A DNA stretch of 36,727 bases from Ignavibacteria bacterium (GCA_026416955.1 JAOAEE010000002.1:1-36727), one strand, 5' to 3'; positions 1-10,485 are shown, numbered from the stretch's first letter. The notes: a model not told the origin generated them from the sequence alone. Made by a program: numbers and translations.

Positions 1-1293
1 ACAATTTCAGAAACAGTTACTGAAAATGATGAGACTATTGTAAAGACAATTAGGATAAATCGCAGAGATACAATTTTTACTTATCACGAAAAAAAGTTGC
101 AAGCACGGTTAGAATTATTTGCAATCGATAGTCTTGGAAATAAAATAAAAAATCCAAAAATTAGAATTGAAGAGTTTGTTGCAACCAGAATGGAACCTTT
201 GTTGAATTATGTTTTCTTTGACCATGGAAGCGACCAAATACCAAAACGGTATGTTACCATTACTTCAAAGGATTTGGATAAATTTATTGTTGATAGCCTT
301 TACAAGAACAGCACTTTGGATATATATTATCACTTGTTGAATATTATTGGGAAAAGGTTAAAAGAATATCCAGATGCAAAAATAAAAATTGTCGGTTGCA
401 ATTCCAATGTTGGAATTGAGAAAGGCAATCTTGAACTATCGAAAAGGAGAGCCGAAAGTGTCAAAAGATATCTTGTTGATGTGGGGAATATCGATCCAAA
501 GCGAATTGAAGTTTCTTTTCAAAATCTGCCTAATAAAAGTTCTACTCCATTTCAAAATGAACTTAAAGCAGAAGAAAATCGCCGGGTTGAAATATATTCG
601 AATCATCCAGAAATCTTGAAACCAGTTACTATAACTACCTTTGAAAGAAAATCAAGTTTTGATAAGATAGGTTATACGATAGAAATTACAGCAGATACAA
701 ATATTGATGAATATCGAGTTGAACTGTTTGTCGGTTCCGACACTGCATTTTCTTTCAAGGGGCGAGGGGGAAAATCTTTTACTTCATCTTCTGAAGTTGA
801 TTTTAGCCAAGTGATTTTTAGAAGTTATATTAGCCAAATCAAAAAAATTATTGGTAATCTTGTTGTAAAAGATGTCTTTGATAGAATTACTGTTTCAAAA
901 GACTCCTTAACAAATTTTGAAGCTATTTCATACGTTAAAGAAAAGGAATTGACCGAAGGTGCATATAAAATTGACTATTATCGGCTTATTTTGTTCGACT
1001 TTGATAAATGGAATATCGAGGGAAAAAATAGATGGATTGTTGAATATATTAAGATTAAAGTATCCCCTTCTTCGAGTGTTGAAATAATCGGCTCAACGGA
1101 TTTAACCGGCGAGGTTGAAAATAACAAAACTCTTTCGCAAAAGCGAGCAGAGTCCGTTCGCCAAGCCCTTGGAATCCCCAATGCAAAAGCAATTGGGTTG
1201 GGGGAAGCAAAATTGGAGTTCCCTAATGAATTGCCAGAAGGAAGATTTTATAGTAGGAATGTTGTAATTGTTATTAGAAAAAGAATCAAGTAG
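1..1293 (+). CDS. OmpA-family protein, 5' end outside window
   Basis: The frame is open from the first base, so the gene starts upstream of the window; the TTG at 97 is only an internal codon. The middle of the visible protein (about nt 200-600) has the OmpA-like peptidoglycan-binding pattern: a beta-strand with FFDHGSDQIP, a helix, then LSKRRAESVKRYL and a terminal ENRRVEIYS. A second, shorter copy of the same C-terminal pattern (LSQKRAESVRQALGIP, then SRNVVIVIRKR) lies at nt 1070-1290. Such proteins are normally exported and bind peptidoglycan from the periplasm or outer membrane. The next gene downstream is a broken surface-protein gene 65 bp away. Family assignment is fairly secure; the role is inferred. 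Confidence 0.75.
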   Translation, partial: TISETVTENDETIVKTIRINRRDTIFTYHEKKLQARLELFAIDSLGNKIKNPKIRIEEFVATRMEPLLNYVFFDHGSDQIPKRYVTITSKDLDKFIVDSLYKNSTLDIYYHLLNIIGKRLKEYPDAKIKIVGCNSNVGIEKGNLELSKRRAESVKRYLVDVGNIDPKRIEVSFQNLPNKSSTPFQNELKAEENRRVEIYSNHPEILKPVTITTFERKSSFDKIGYTIEITADTNIDEYRVELFVGSDTAFSFKGRGGKSFTSSSEVDFSQVIFRSYISQIKKIIGNLVVKDVFDRITVSKDSLTNFEAISYVKEKELTEGAYKIDYYRLILFDFDKWNIEGKNRWIVEYIKIKVSPSSSVEIIGSTDLTGEVENNKTLSQKRAESVRQALGIPNAKAIGLGEAKLEFPNELPEGRFYSRNVVIVIRKRIK

Positions 1294-1358
1294 TTTTTGA
1301 AACTTTTTACTCTTCTAATGTGTTATAATTCCCATTGTTTCATAAAATTAAATATTCT

Positions 1359-4300
1359 ATGAAATGGTTCATATACTTTTTTGTTATTATTTTCTATTCT
1401 ATTAATGTGTTCTCACAATCAATATATCTTAACCAAATTGATACATCAAATTTCCCATTTATAAAGTCGAAAGTTTTAGTAGTTGACCAACAAAATAATA
1501 TTGTATCAAATCCCCAAAAGGAGGATTTTGAAATTAGGTAGAATGGCACCATTCGTGAAATTCTTTCATTGGTATGTCCAGCTGTAACGGAATCGGAACC
1601 AATTTCTTCGGTTTTATGTATTGATGTAAGCGTAGCGGTTCGATGGCAGAGAACAACAAGATGGAAATTGTAAAGGCAACAGCCAATCTTTGGGTGGATT
1701 TATTGGACGAGAAAAACTCTGAATGCTCAATCACAAGTTTCGACCACAGTTTTTATCTAAACCAAGATTTTACAAACAACAAAGGAAAATTGAAAGTAGC
1801 AATTAATTCGCTTCAACCAATGTTTGGAACGAACTACGATGCAGCATTTCTTGGTCCAAAGTTCGGTAGTATTGGAGTAGCAGCAAAAGGAAAGTACAAA
1901 AGGGTTGTAATCTTTCTAACCGATGGACAACCAAATAATGAACCCAAGGTAGATGAGATAATTTCGGAGGCTTTGAAAAATAATGTCAAAATTTTTTCAA
2001 TACTTGTTGATATTCCAAGTTCTCAATCAGTCTACGATATTTCGAATACTACTGGCGGAAAAGTTTTCGAGAAAATTTCTAATGAAAAAGAACTTTTCGA
2101 TACTTTTGTTTTGATTAGTTCTATCACACACAGAACGGTATTTTGCGATATTGAATGGCTTAGTGCTCAGCAATGTTTATCGACTTCAACAATTTTTGAA
2201 ATAAAATATTTGCCTTTGCAAATTTCCCGAAAAAGTAATTATACAATTCCTTACAAAGGAATAGCATTTCTAAAACCATCACCATTACTTCTTCGGATAG
2301 GGATTAAACCTATCGGGGTTTCTTTCGATACCAACTTTTTCATTACTGCTGTAAATCGAATGTTTGTTGTTACCGATATAATTTCTACCAATCCAGATTT
2401 TGAAGTCAATCCAAAGCAATTTTCTTTGGAAGATGGGGAAACAATCCAGATAAATGTGCGTTATACTCCGAAGGACACTTCGTATTCGTTTACGAGTCTA
2501 ACTTTTGTAAATGATTTTTGTCCACTTCAATATTTTATCATTGCTGGAAAGTACGGTGGTCGAAAGCAAAAAAATTTAGAAGTTGTACATCCGAATGGTA
2601 GGGAAATTTTTGGACTTGGTTCAGATACAGTTGTTAGATGGAGAAATATTTCTCCCGCAGATACGGTTGTTATTGAATACAGTACTAATAGTGGTAATGA
2701 TTGGAGAGTATTGACCGACACTGCGAGTGGGCTTTCTTGGGTATGGAAAAATATACCTCCACCAAAATCTGATAATTGTTTGATAAGAATAACAAGAAAA
2801 GAAGAGAGAGATACTTTAATAGAGAGATATAGTTTGGATTGGTCGTTACGGTATAATTCCGATGTTTTTAATTGGCATCCAAGCTACGAATATATAGCCT
2901 ACTCGGATGCAAACAGGGTTCGAGTGGTCGATAGGCAATTTTGAAAAGTGCGTTTATTGTTTGGGAACGATGATAAAATTGTATCTGTTAAATTTAGTAA
3001 GGACGGAAAGTATCTTGCAACCGCTTCCTATGATTCAAAAATAATAATATGGGATGCTAATTCATTTTCGAAAAAATTAGAAATCATTAGTACAATTGAT
3101 AAGTTCAATTATAGTGGATTAGTTTCTATTGATTTTAGCCCAGATTCCCGCTATATTGCAAGTGGTTCCAATCGTGGAAATGTTATTTTGTGGGATGCGT
3201 TTTCAGGTAGGCAGGTTCAAATTCTTCCAAGTCCGAACTTCTCTGTATATAATGTTGAATTTAGTCCTAATGGTAAATATCTTGCAGTTTCTCTATTAAA
3301 TAGTCAAGTAATGTTTATAATACTAAAGACTGGTCGTTAGAAAAGGTAATTAATTTATGGTCTTTGAATACGGTAAGGGCAAATCCTATTAAGTTTAGTA
3401 ATAATTCAGAATACTTAGCTTTGATAACCAATGAGAACCTTTATTTGTTGGAAACAAATTCTTGGAATATTGTACTTAGCATAGATATTTTCGGTAAAGA
3501 TTTAGTAGTGTTTTCAATCGCTTTCAATTCCAAAGACGATATTATAGGAATTGCTACAAATAAAGGCATTTATTTTTATGACATCGTTAAAAAAGTACAA
3601 ATAGGTTCACCTATAGTTTTTAGTGGTCTTGTAATGAATAACTTAGAATTCATCGAAAACGATAGCTTATTTACTACTAACTTATCTGGTGGAATTGTTT
3701 TTTATGCGTTTTATTATAATAAACAAATTATTTTGGATTCACTAAACCAAAACTTAAAATATAAAAGAATCGGTGATATTGTAAGAACAAATGCTCCGAT
3801 TTTGCGAGTGAAATTTCTTCCAAATAATACATTACTCTCTTTCGAGGGTTCTGCCAAGATTGCGAATTCCCCCGGAACAGTAAGATTTTGGGAATACAAA
3901 ACTTGGAAACTTTTGCATACAACTCCAAGCGATTCAAAAGTGTCGAATTCGGGAATTTCGTATTGTAGTATCTATTATACACCAGATTTTGTAAAAAAAC
4001 TTGTTTATAGGGATACCATTACCAAAAGTTTGGATACATTTGATATTTTCGGAAGCCCTATAGTATTAACCGATTTTTCCAAAGACGATAGATTTGTTTT
4101 AATCATTTCAGCAGATTATTACTATAAATCGACAGAAAAGATTATTAACATTTATGATTTCGATACAAAAACTTTAGACACAATTAGATTTCAATGCAGT
4201 TCGAATGACATTTATGTTGTCTTCATAGACAAATCACCTATAGCTTACATTGGTTCTGGGCGGAATATTTGGGAACTTGGCTTAGAAAGAAAAAGTCTAA

Positions 4301-6195
4301 AGCAAATTGTTCAAGAAAGCGAGAACTTTTCTGTTAGTTATTTATTGCTGTCCCCAGAAAATTTAGAACTTTTAGCTTCATTTTATGATTCCAAAACGAA
4401 ACAAAGTAAGTTGAAAATTTATTCAATAAGAGACCGGTTGTTTTATGATGTTCCCAACACTTTTAATATTCCAATCCATTATATGGAATATAGTCCCGAC
4501 AATCTTTTTTTAGTTTTAATATCAAATGGTGCCAGAAATTTTTTTGTTTTGAATGCTAATGATTTTTCTGTTGTTTCTCAAATTGTCGAAGACCAAAATT
4601 TGTTAATTACTTGTGCTAGGTTTTCGCGTGATGGAAAGTTATTCTTCGAAGGAACAACTTCTGGGCATATTATAGCAAGAAGTACCGTAAATTGGGAGAT
4701 AGAAAAGATAATCCCAGCACACAAAAAGAAGGTAACTTCGATTGATATTAGTTTCGACAATAAATATCTTGCTACTGGGGGTGAAGACGAAAATGTTTAC
4801 ATTTGGAACTTAGCAAGTAATTTAGAATTAATTCAGATTGATGTGTCCGATTCAGTTTTTTCTGTTGTTCCACCAAAAATTTTTGGTAAAGATGTTGATA
4901 TGGGACAAGTTTTGGTCGGTTCTGTAAAAGATTCATTGATAATTAATTTTGTTACAAATGTTGGTAAGTTTAAAACAATTGTAGATACGGTTTTCATTCG
5001 TGGAGGCGACGCAAAGAAGTTCAAAATTATTTCTGGTTTTGATGGTGGGGAGATATTACCTGGTGGTTCGCTTAATGTTGAATTTTCTTTCATACCTACA
5101 ATTGCTGGATATTTCGAATCAGCGATTGTGATTGTTTACAATGGAGATACAGTTTTCCAACAAATCAAAGGCTTCGGGGTTGTTCCGTCCTTTTCTTTTC
5201 GTAGTAGTTTTTTAGATTTTGGTAGAGTAACAATAGGGGATACTTCAATTATTTTCGACACTGTTTTAGTGGAAAATATTTCGGATGAACCAGCAACGGT
5301 CGAGAGGGTAGAAATCGGTGGTCCTGATATGGAACAATATTTTATTCTTGATGGTGGTGGGAGGTTTACTTTGCTTCCTGGTGAAGGTCGTAAATTTACA
5401 GTAGGATATGCTCCATTTTACTTTGGTCGTTCAAGTAGTTCTTTAATGGTTTACTATAATGGAGTTGGTAGTCCCGGGGTTATACAATTGTTCGGAGAGG
5501 GAGTTGGAGGGCGTTTCGTAATCCCCGATGACTCGGGTTATGTTGGTGAGAGAAAATTGATAAAAATCCAGCTCGATAAAGTTAAAATCAAAGGATTGGC
5601 AAAGGAAGAGAAAAGATACTAAGCAAAGATTAAGTACCAAAATACTATTTTATCGCCTCCATCAGTTGGTGAGTACGAAACTAATGGTGATACAATTTTT
5701 GTGTCAATAAATGGTAATATTGATGCTTCATCAAATACTATTGCAAGTTTACCAGTGTATTTCGCACTTGGTAGTGTGACCGAAACTTATGTGGATTTAT
5801 GTGAATTAAAGTTATTTGATGAGCAAGGTAATCAAACTTATTATGATTTTGAAACGAAAAATGGCAAATTTAAATTACTTGTTATTTGTGAAGAAGGCGG
5901 AAAGCGCTTGGTTAATACAAATTCCAAAACTGGAATACTTAATTGGTTATTCAATACTAACACCGAAAGTTATGAAATAATTGTCAGTTTATATGAACTA
6001 GGATTGTTTAAGTTGGAAGTATATAATATTTTGGGTGAACTTACAGATGTGATTTTTAACGAATTTCTTTCTAATAAAAGTGAATTGGGTAAAAGAGTCC
6101 TAACAATACACACGAGGAAATATCCAAAGGGTATATATTATCTAATTTTTAGGTCCCCAACAAATAATGAAAGTTATCTTTTTCTTGTAGAATAG
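1359..6195 (+). pseudogene. Broken gene for a large secreted vWA / WD40 / choice-of-anchor-D protein with sorting domain
   Basis: One coding path runs through five lesions: TAG at 1539-1541, a 5-bp insertion near 1632-1636, TGA at 2942-2944, a 1-bp deletion near 3310-3311, and TAA at 5620-5622. Undoing the two indels gives 4833 bases, exactly 1611 codons. The path starts at ATG 1359 with a signal peptide (MKWFIYFFVIIFYSINVFSQ). It continues with a von Willebrand A domain (MIDAS DVSGSM after repair, then FLTDGQPNNEPK), an anchor-like beta domain, a segment of the kind VVHPNGREIFGLGS...YSTNSG, WD40 repeats from about nt 2945 (FSKDGKYLATASYD, FSPDSRYIASGS, ISFDNKYLATGGED), and two choice-of-anchor-D modules at about 4880-5520. 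The end (LEVYNILGEL...KGIYYLIF) resembles a type IX sorting domain. Intact, it would be a surface or secreted protein. Three different stop codons make recoding unlikely. Confidence 0.88.
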
Positions 6196-6277
6196 TTTGA
6201 GTTTTTTCTTAATAATTAATAATATGTGATAAAGAAATATAAAATAGGCATAGTTATTCACTTTTTTAAAATATCAT

Positions 6278-6306
6278 TAATTTTGCCTTTTTATCATCTT
6301 TGATAA
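6278..6306 (+). promoter_or_regulatory. Likely promoter and leader inverted repeat of the P-type ATPase gene
   Basis: TAATTTTG at 6278-6285 matches the Bacteroidota -7 consensus TAnnTTTG. A perfect 6-bp inverted repeat follows (TTATCA 6291-6296, 4-base loop, TGATAA 6301-6306). Its right arm touches the Shine-Dalgarno AAGGAG at 6305-6310. It could be an operator at the start site or a small leader hairpin. No clear -33 element is visible. Confidence 0.45.
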
Positions 6307-6312
6307 GGAGTT

Positions 6313-9078
6313 ATGAATTGGCATTCTGAAAAATTGGAAAAGCTGTTTGAGTATTACAACGTTGATAGGGAAAAAGGCTTGACCCATAAGCAAGTTTTAG
6401 AGCATAGAAAAAAATTTGGGGAAAATCGATTAATCACAAAGAAACCAAAGTCCAATTGGATTTTGTTACTTGAACAGTTCAATAACCCAGTAATAATTAT
6501 TTTGATTTTAGCAGCAATACTTAATGCTTTTATTTCCGACTTGAAGGATACATTTGTCATTGCTGCTGTAGTTGTACTGAATACTCTTATAGGATACATT
6601 CAAGAAAGGAAAGCTTCCGATGCTTTGAAGGCTTTGGAAAAAATGGCTGCTCCCCACGCTCGGGTTATTCGAGATGGAATCCAAAAAAATATTCCTACCC
6701 AAGAAGTTGTTTGTGGTGATTTATTAATTCTTGAGAGTGGAGTAAGAGTTCCTGCCGATGGGAGACTTATCGAATCGAACAATTTGCTGGTCGACGAATC
6801 TATGTTAACTGGTGAATCATTTTCTATTGAAAAGCGCTATGACGCGAGAGTGCCCGAGAATGCACCTCTTGGAGACCGTTTCACAATGGTTTATAGTGGA
6901 AGTATTGTACAGAAAGGCCGAGGTATTGCGGTTGTAACTTCCGTTGGGCAAAATACTGAGTTTGGGAAAATAGCACAAAAAGTTTCGGAGGCAGAGGAAA
7001 GTCAATCTCCGTTGCAAATTCAAATTGCTAAATTTGGAAAGGCTCTAAGTGTTGCTATTTTGCTTGTTATTGCAGCAATTTTCGTCATTGGATATCTACG
7101 TGGGAACGAATTTATTTTAATGTTTTTAACTTCTGTGGGCTTAGCAGTTTCTGCAATTCCAGAAGGGTTGCCCGTTGCAGTAACTATTACTCTTTCTATT
7201 GGTTTGTCCCAAATGGCACAGCATAAAGCAATTGTTAAAAAACTTGCAGCTGTCGAAACCCTTGGAAGTACAAATATTATTTGCACTGATAAAACTGGAA
7301 CCTTAACAAAAAACGAGATGACAGTTACCAAGTATCTTCTCGGTGATGATACATTTGTCGTTACTGGGGCTGGTTATGGTGTAAAGGGTTTTGTTGTGGA
7401 TCAAAAAACTGGAAAGGTTATAGATTATCAGTATAACCAGACATTGAAAATTGCTACTTATATCTCTGCTCTTTGTACAGAAAGTTCGATAAAGATGGAA
7501 AACGACCAATGGATTATTACTGGTGACCCAACTGAAGCAGCATTGATGATTGCTGCAAAGAAATTGAAGTTCGATTGGGAGAATATTAAAGTTTATGTCG
7601 ATATACCTTTCGAATCGGAACACCAATTGATGGGTGTGCGTGCCGAAATTGGGGGAGAGGTTCTAATCCTAATCAAAGGAGCACCAGAAAAAGTTCTAAG
7701 AAGATGTAAATATTCATTGCAAAGCGATGGGAAAATTAGCAACTTGGAAACAAACCTGGTAGAGGAACAAATCAATCAAATGTCGAGCGAGGGATTGAGA
7801 ATTCTTGCACTTGCTTTTAAGAAAAGCGAAACTAATGGCTTTGTAACTTTAGACCAATTAGAAGAACTTATTTTTGTGGGTTTTGCTGGAATTGAAGATG
7901 CAATACGACCCGAGGCAATCGAAGCGGTTTCAGATTGCCATCGTGCTGGAATAAAAGTTGTAATGATTACTGGGGACCATATCAAGACTGCAAAGACAGT
8001 TGCGAAGAAAGTTGGTATATGCCCCAAAAATGTGGAACCTTTTGCACTAACTGGCGTGGAGTTGGACAAAATGAGCGATGAAGAACTTTTCAAAATTGCA
8101 CCAAAAGTCGATGTTTACGCGCGGGTTGTCCCCGAACATAAGTTTAGGATAGTAAGACAACTTCAATTGAACAATAATATTGTAGCAATGACTGGAGATG
8201 GTGTGAATGATGCTCCCGCACTTAAACAAGCAGATATTGGTGTTGCTATGGGTAGCGGAACTGATGTGGCAAGAGAAGCTGCACATATGGTTCTCCTTGA
8301 TGATAACTTTGCTACTATTGTTCAGGCTGTACGCCGGGGTAGAATAATTTTGGCTAACCTAAGACATATACTTTTATATATCCTTTCCACAAGTGCTGGT
8401 GGATTGCTGACTATTGCTGCTTCTGTTCTTTTAGGATTTCCATTACCTTTGCTACCAGCACAATTACTGTGGGTTAATCTTGTTACAGATGGTACATCTA
8501 CTTTCCCGCTTGCTTTTGAAAAGGAGCACGGCGATGTGATGGCATTTCCACCTAGGAAAAAAGATGAACCTCTGGTTTCGAAAGGAATGATATATCGGAT
8601 AATTATTTCTGCATTTGTAATGGCTCTTGGTACTCTTGGTCTATTTTATTATTACCTTGGAGGTTCATTCAATCCAAGCCCAGAAATATTAGATAAAGCA
8701 AGGACTGTGGCTTTTTGCACATTAGCCTTGTTCCAGATATGGAATGTTCAAAACTCACGTTCTTTGGATAGGTCGTTGTTTTTCAATTTGAAATATTCCA
8801 AAACAGATAAGTTGGATAGGGTAACTTTTTCAAAAAACTTAGTCCTTTTTGCCGTAATGTTACTTGCTTTGTTTTTGCAAGTTTTTGCCGTAACAACACC
8901 TTTTATGAATGTAGTAATGGACACTGTACCTTTGTCCTTTACAGATTGGTTGCTTGTTTTACTTACTACTTTTAGTATAATTGTAATAGTCGAAATTCAT
9001 AAGTATATTAATTCAATAATTAGATACAGAAATATGATTTCAAAGGAATCGAAGAAATCCGATGAAATACCCTTTTAA
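6313..9078 (+). CDS. Cation-transporting P-type ATPase, Ca2+ (P2A) type
   Basis: This 921-residue inner-membrane pump would use ATP to move a divalent cation, probably Ca2+, out of the cytoplasm. In order it shows the cation-ATPase N-terminal domain, the actuator motif TGES (166-169), PEGLP in M4 (283-287), the phosphorylation motif DKTGTLTK with Asp326, the P-domain TGDGVND (627-633), and a C-terminal membrane bundle. M6 carries LLWVNLVTDG, which keeps the Asn and Asp of Ca2+ site II. M5 reads LSTSAGG where SERCA has the site-I Asn and Glu, so one ion per cycle, as in SPCA or PMCA pumps, is likely. ATG 6313 is preceded by AAGGAG two bases away. Its end overlaps the next gene by 17 bases. The ion is inferred; Mn2+ is possible. 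Confidence 0.93.
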   Translation: MNWHSEKLEKLFEYYNVDREKGLTHKQVLEHRKKFGENRLITKKPKSNWILLLEQFNNPVIIILILAAILNAFISDLKDTFVIAAVVVLNTLIGYIQERKASDALKALEKMAAPHARVIRDGIQKNIPTQEVVCGDLLILESGVRVPADGRLIESNNLLVDESMLTGESFSIEKRYDARVPENAPLGDRFTMVYSGSIVQKGRGIAVVTSVGQNTEFGKIAQKVSEAEESQSPLQIQIAKFGKALSVAILLVIAAIFVIGYLRGNEFILMFLTSVGLAVSAIPEGLPVAVTITLSIGLSQMAQHKAIVKKLAAVETLGSTNIICTDKTGTLTKNEMTVTKYLLGDDTFVVTGAGYGVKGFVVDQKTGKVIDYQYNQTLKIATYISALCTESSIKMENDQWIITGDPTEAALMIAAKKLKFDWENIKVYVDIPFESEHQLMGVRAEIGGEVLILIKGAPEKVLRRCKYSLQSDGKISNLETNLVEEQINQMSSEGLRILALAFKKSETNGFVTLDQLEELIFVGFAGIEDAIRPEAIEAVSDCHRAGIKVVMITGDHIKTAKTVAKKVGICPKNVEPFALTGVELDKMSDEELFKIAPKVDVYARVVPEHKFRIVRQLQLNNNIVAMTGDGVNDAPALKQADIGVAMGSGTDVAREAAHMVLLDDNFATIVQAVRRGRIILANLRHILLYILSTSAGGLLTIAASVLLGFPLPLLPAQLLWVNLVTDGTSTFPLAFEKEHGDVMAFPPRKKDEPLVSKGMIYRIIISAFVMALGTLGLFYYYLGGSFNPSPEILDKARTVAFCTLALFQIWNVQNSRSLDRSLFFNLKYSKTDKLDRVTFSKNLVLFAVMLLALFLQVFAVTTPFMNVVMDTVPLSFTDWLLVLLTTFSIIVIVEIHKYINSIIRYRNMISKESKKSDEIPF

Positions 9079-10285
9079 AATTGCTTTGAGATATATTTTC
9101 ACTTTAAGGAAATTTCATTTCATTACTTTTATTTCAATTTTATCTGCATTAGGGATAATGATTGGTGTTGCTGCATTGATAATTGTAACTTCACTTTTCA
9201 ACGGTTTCAGAAGTTTTGCAGTAAATGAAATTATCGGTCTTGAACCACACATAAGAATTTATATTAAAAATTATGATGTAACTTCTTTGAGAAATGTTCA
9301 AGATTACTTAAAGAAATTCAACGACTTAGTCTCGTTTTCTTTTTTTACAACCAAAGCAATAGTGGAAAAAAATCAAAATACTCGTGTCGTTCAACTTTTT
9401 GTTTTTAATGACACCGGATATAATAAACACCCTATTTTTTCAAAATTGGTTTTCAATATTAATTCAAATAAAAATGTTGTTCCTCCGGTTCGAAGTGCAA
9501 TCATTGGTTTTGGTCTTGCTGATGCACTTCGATTAATGCCCGGAAATAATTTTTCGGTACTAACAGTAGATGATATAGATTATGCTATAATGCACTTTTC
9601 CTTTCCAACCAAAAGGGAATTTTCTGTTTTAGGAATTTTTCAAACCAACAATCCAGATTACGATAATAATTATGTTTTTTTGCCAACAGCTTCGTTAGTT
9701 TCAATTGAGAAAGTAGTTAAAAGTGTAACTTATGGAATAGATATTAGATTGAATTCCATCGACATAGTTGAAAAAGTTGCAACCGAAATAAGAAAAAATT
9801 TTCCTAAAATTTCTGTATTTACTTGGTACGACTTGAATAAAGATATTATGAACGCAATGCAATTTGAAAAATATGCTGTTTTTATCATTTTATCCTTGAT
9901 TATTTCAATAGCTGTTTTTAATGTCCTTGCTTCTTTATTTATGACTGTAATCGAAAAGAAACCAGATATTGCGATATTGCTTGCTTTAGGTTCAACACAA
10001 AAGGAGATTGAATCAATTTTTAAAATACAAGGAATAATAATTGGAATTATCAGTACTTTTGTTGGGTTAATTGTGGGTTTAGGATTTACATTAGCGCAAA
10101 TAAAATATGGTTTCATCAAACTTAATACTCAAAAGTATATTATCTCCACATTACCAATGGAAATTTCGATACCAACAATAGTTGCAATTGTTTTAGTTTC
10201 AATTTTCTTAACTTATTTAGCAACAATATATCCTTCGAAAAAAGCGTCGAAAATAGTGGTTGCAGAATCGATTTTTAAAGAATGA
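9062..10285 (+). CDS. LolC/LolE-like ABC transporter permease (FtsX superfamily)
   Basis: The 407-residue protein has the MacB/FtsX/LolCE topology: a first membrane helix at about residues 22-46 (FISILSALGIMIGVAALIIV), a periplasmic domain of roughly 220 residues, and three C-terminal helices. The N-terminal MKYPFKIALRYIFTLRK and the phrase IILSLIISIAVFNVLASLFMTVIEKKPDIA are typical of lipoprotein-releasing permeases. Such permeases extract lipoproteins from the inner membrane for delivery to the outer membrane, powered by a LolD ATPase. No LolD gene is in the window. The gene overlaps the P-type ATPase by 17 bases and shares ATGA with the next ORF, so all three are probably co-transcribed. 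Substrate is inferred from the family. Confidence 0.85.
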   Translation: MKYPFKIALRYIFTLRKFHFITFISILSALGIMIGVAALIIVTSLFNGFRSFAVNEIIGLEPHIRIYIKNYDVTSLRNVQDYLKKFNDLVSFSFFTTKAIVEKNQNTRVVQLFVFNDTGYNKHPIFSKLVFNINSNKNVVPPVRSAIIGFGLADALRLMPGNNFSVLTVDDIDYAIMHFSFPTKREFSVLGIFQTNNPDYDNNYVFLPTASLVSIEKVVKSVTYGIDIRLNSIDIVEKVATEIRKNFPKISVFTWYDLNKDIMNAMQFEKYAVFIILSLIISIAVFNVLASLFMTVIEKKPDIAILLALGSTQKEIESIFKIQGIIIGIISTFVGLIVGLGFTLAQIKYGFIKLNTQKYIISTLPMEISIPTIVAIVLVSIFLTYLATIYPSKKASKIVVAESIFKE

Positions 10286-10467
10286 AGAAGTTTTTGGCTA
10301 CAATAATTTTTTCTATTGCGTTGTCGATACTGAATGTCGAAGGCAAAAGTCTTACCAAACCACTCATTCCAATTATCTTACGAACAGAATCACTCAAAAA
10401 ACATAGTTTGCTTTTTGAGTTCTTAAAGCCAATAAAGAATTACCTTTCGAGGATTTACTTAAATTAA
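10282..10467 (+). CDS. Small ORF with signal-peptide-like start, possibly a gene remnant
   Basis: The 61-codon ORF overlaps the permease stop as ATGA, which suggests translational coupling. Its first 22 residues (MKKFLATIIFSIALSILNVEG) look like a signal peptide. The remaining 39 residues match nothing I recognise. A second frame is open from 10419 to about 10512 and reads like protein (KANKELPFEDLLKLIAF). The ORF may therefore be the start of a longer gene disrupted by frameshifts, though this could be chance. A perfect 8-bp inverted repeat (CTCAAAAA 10393-10400, TTTTTGAG 10412-10419) lies inside it. It ends 18 bp from the convergent NlpC/P60 gene. Confidence 0.4.
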   Translation: MKKFLATIIFSIALSILNVEGKSLTKPLIPIILRTESLKKHSLLFEFLKPIKNYLSRIYLN

Positions 10468-10485
10468 TAGCCTTTATCTTATTGG

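Noticed and set aside
1643-2944. Separate intact vWA gene starting at ATG 1643
   Set aside because: The ATG is the Met of the MIDAS motif, so the product would lack the signal peptide and the first metal-binding residues. It is a fragment of the pseudogene.
2948-5622. Two independent WD40 genes starting at GTG 2948 and TTG 3364
   Set aside because: Both begin mid-repeat without ribosome sites or signal peptides, and the frame continues from the upstream segment.
1359-6195. Stop-codon readthrough or programmed frameshifting to make one protein
   Set aside because: Three different stop codons and two indels of different size (+5, -1) do not fit any one recoding mechanism, and no slippery heptamer is evident.
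9730-10119. Minus-strand ORF of 129 codons within the permease gene
   Set aside because: It lies wholly within a clear membrane-protein gene and has no recognisable domain or ribosome site.
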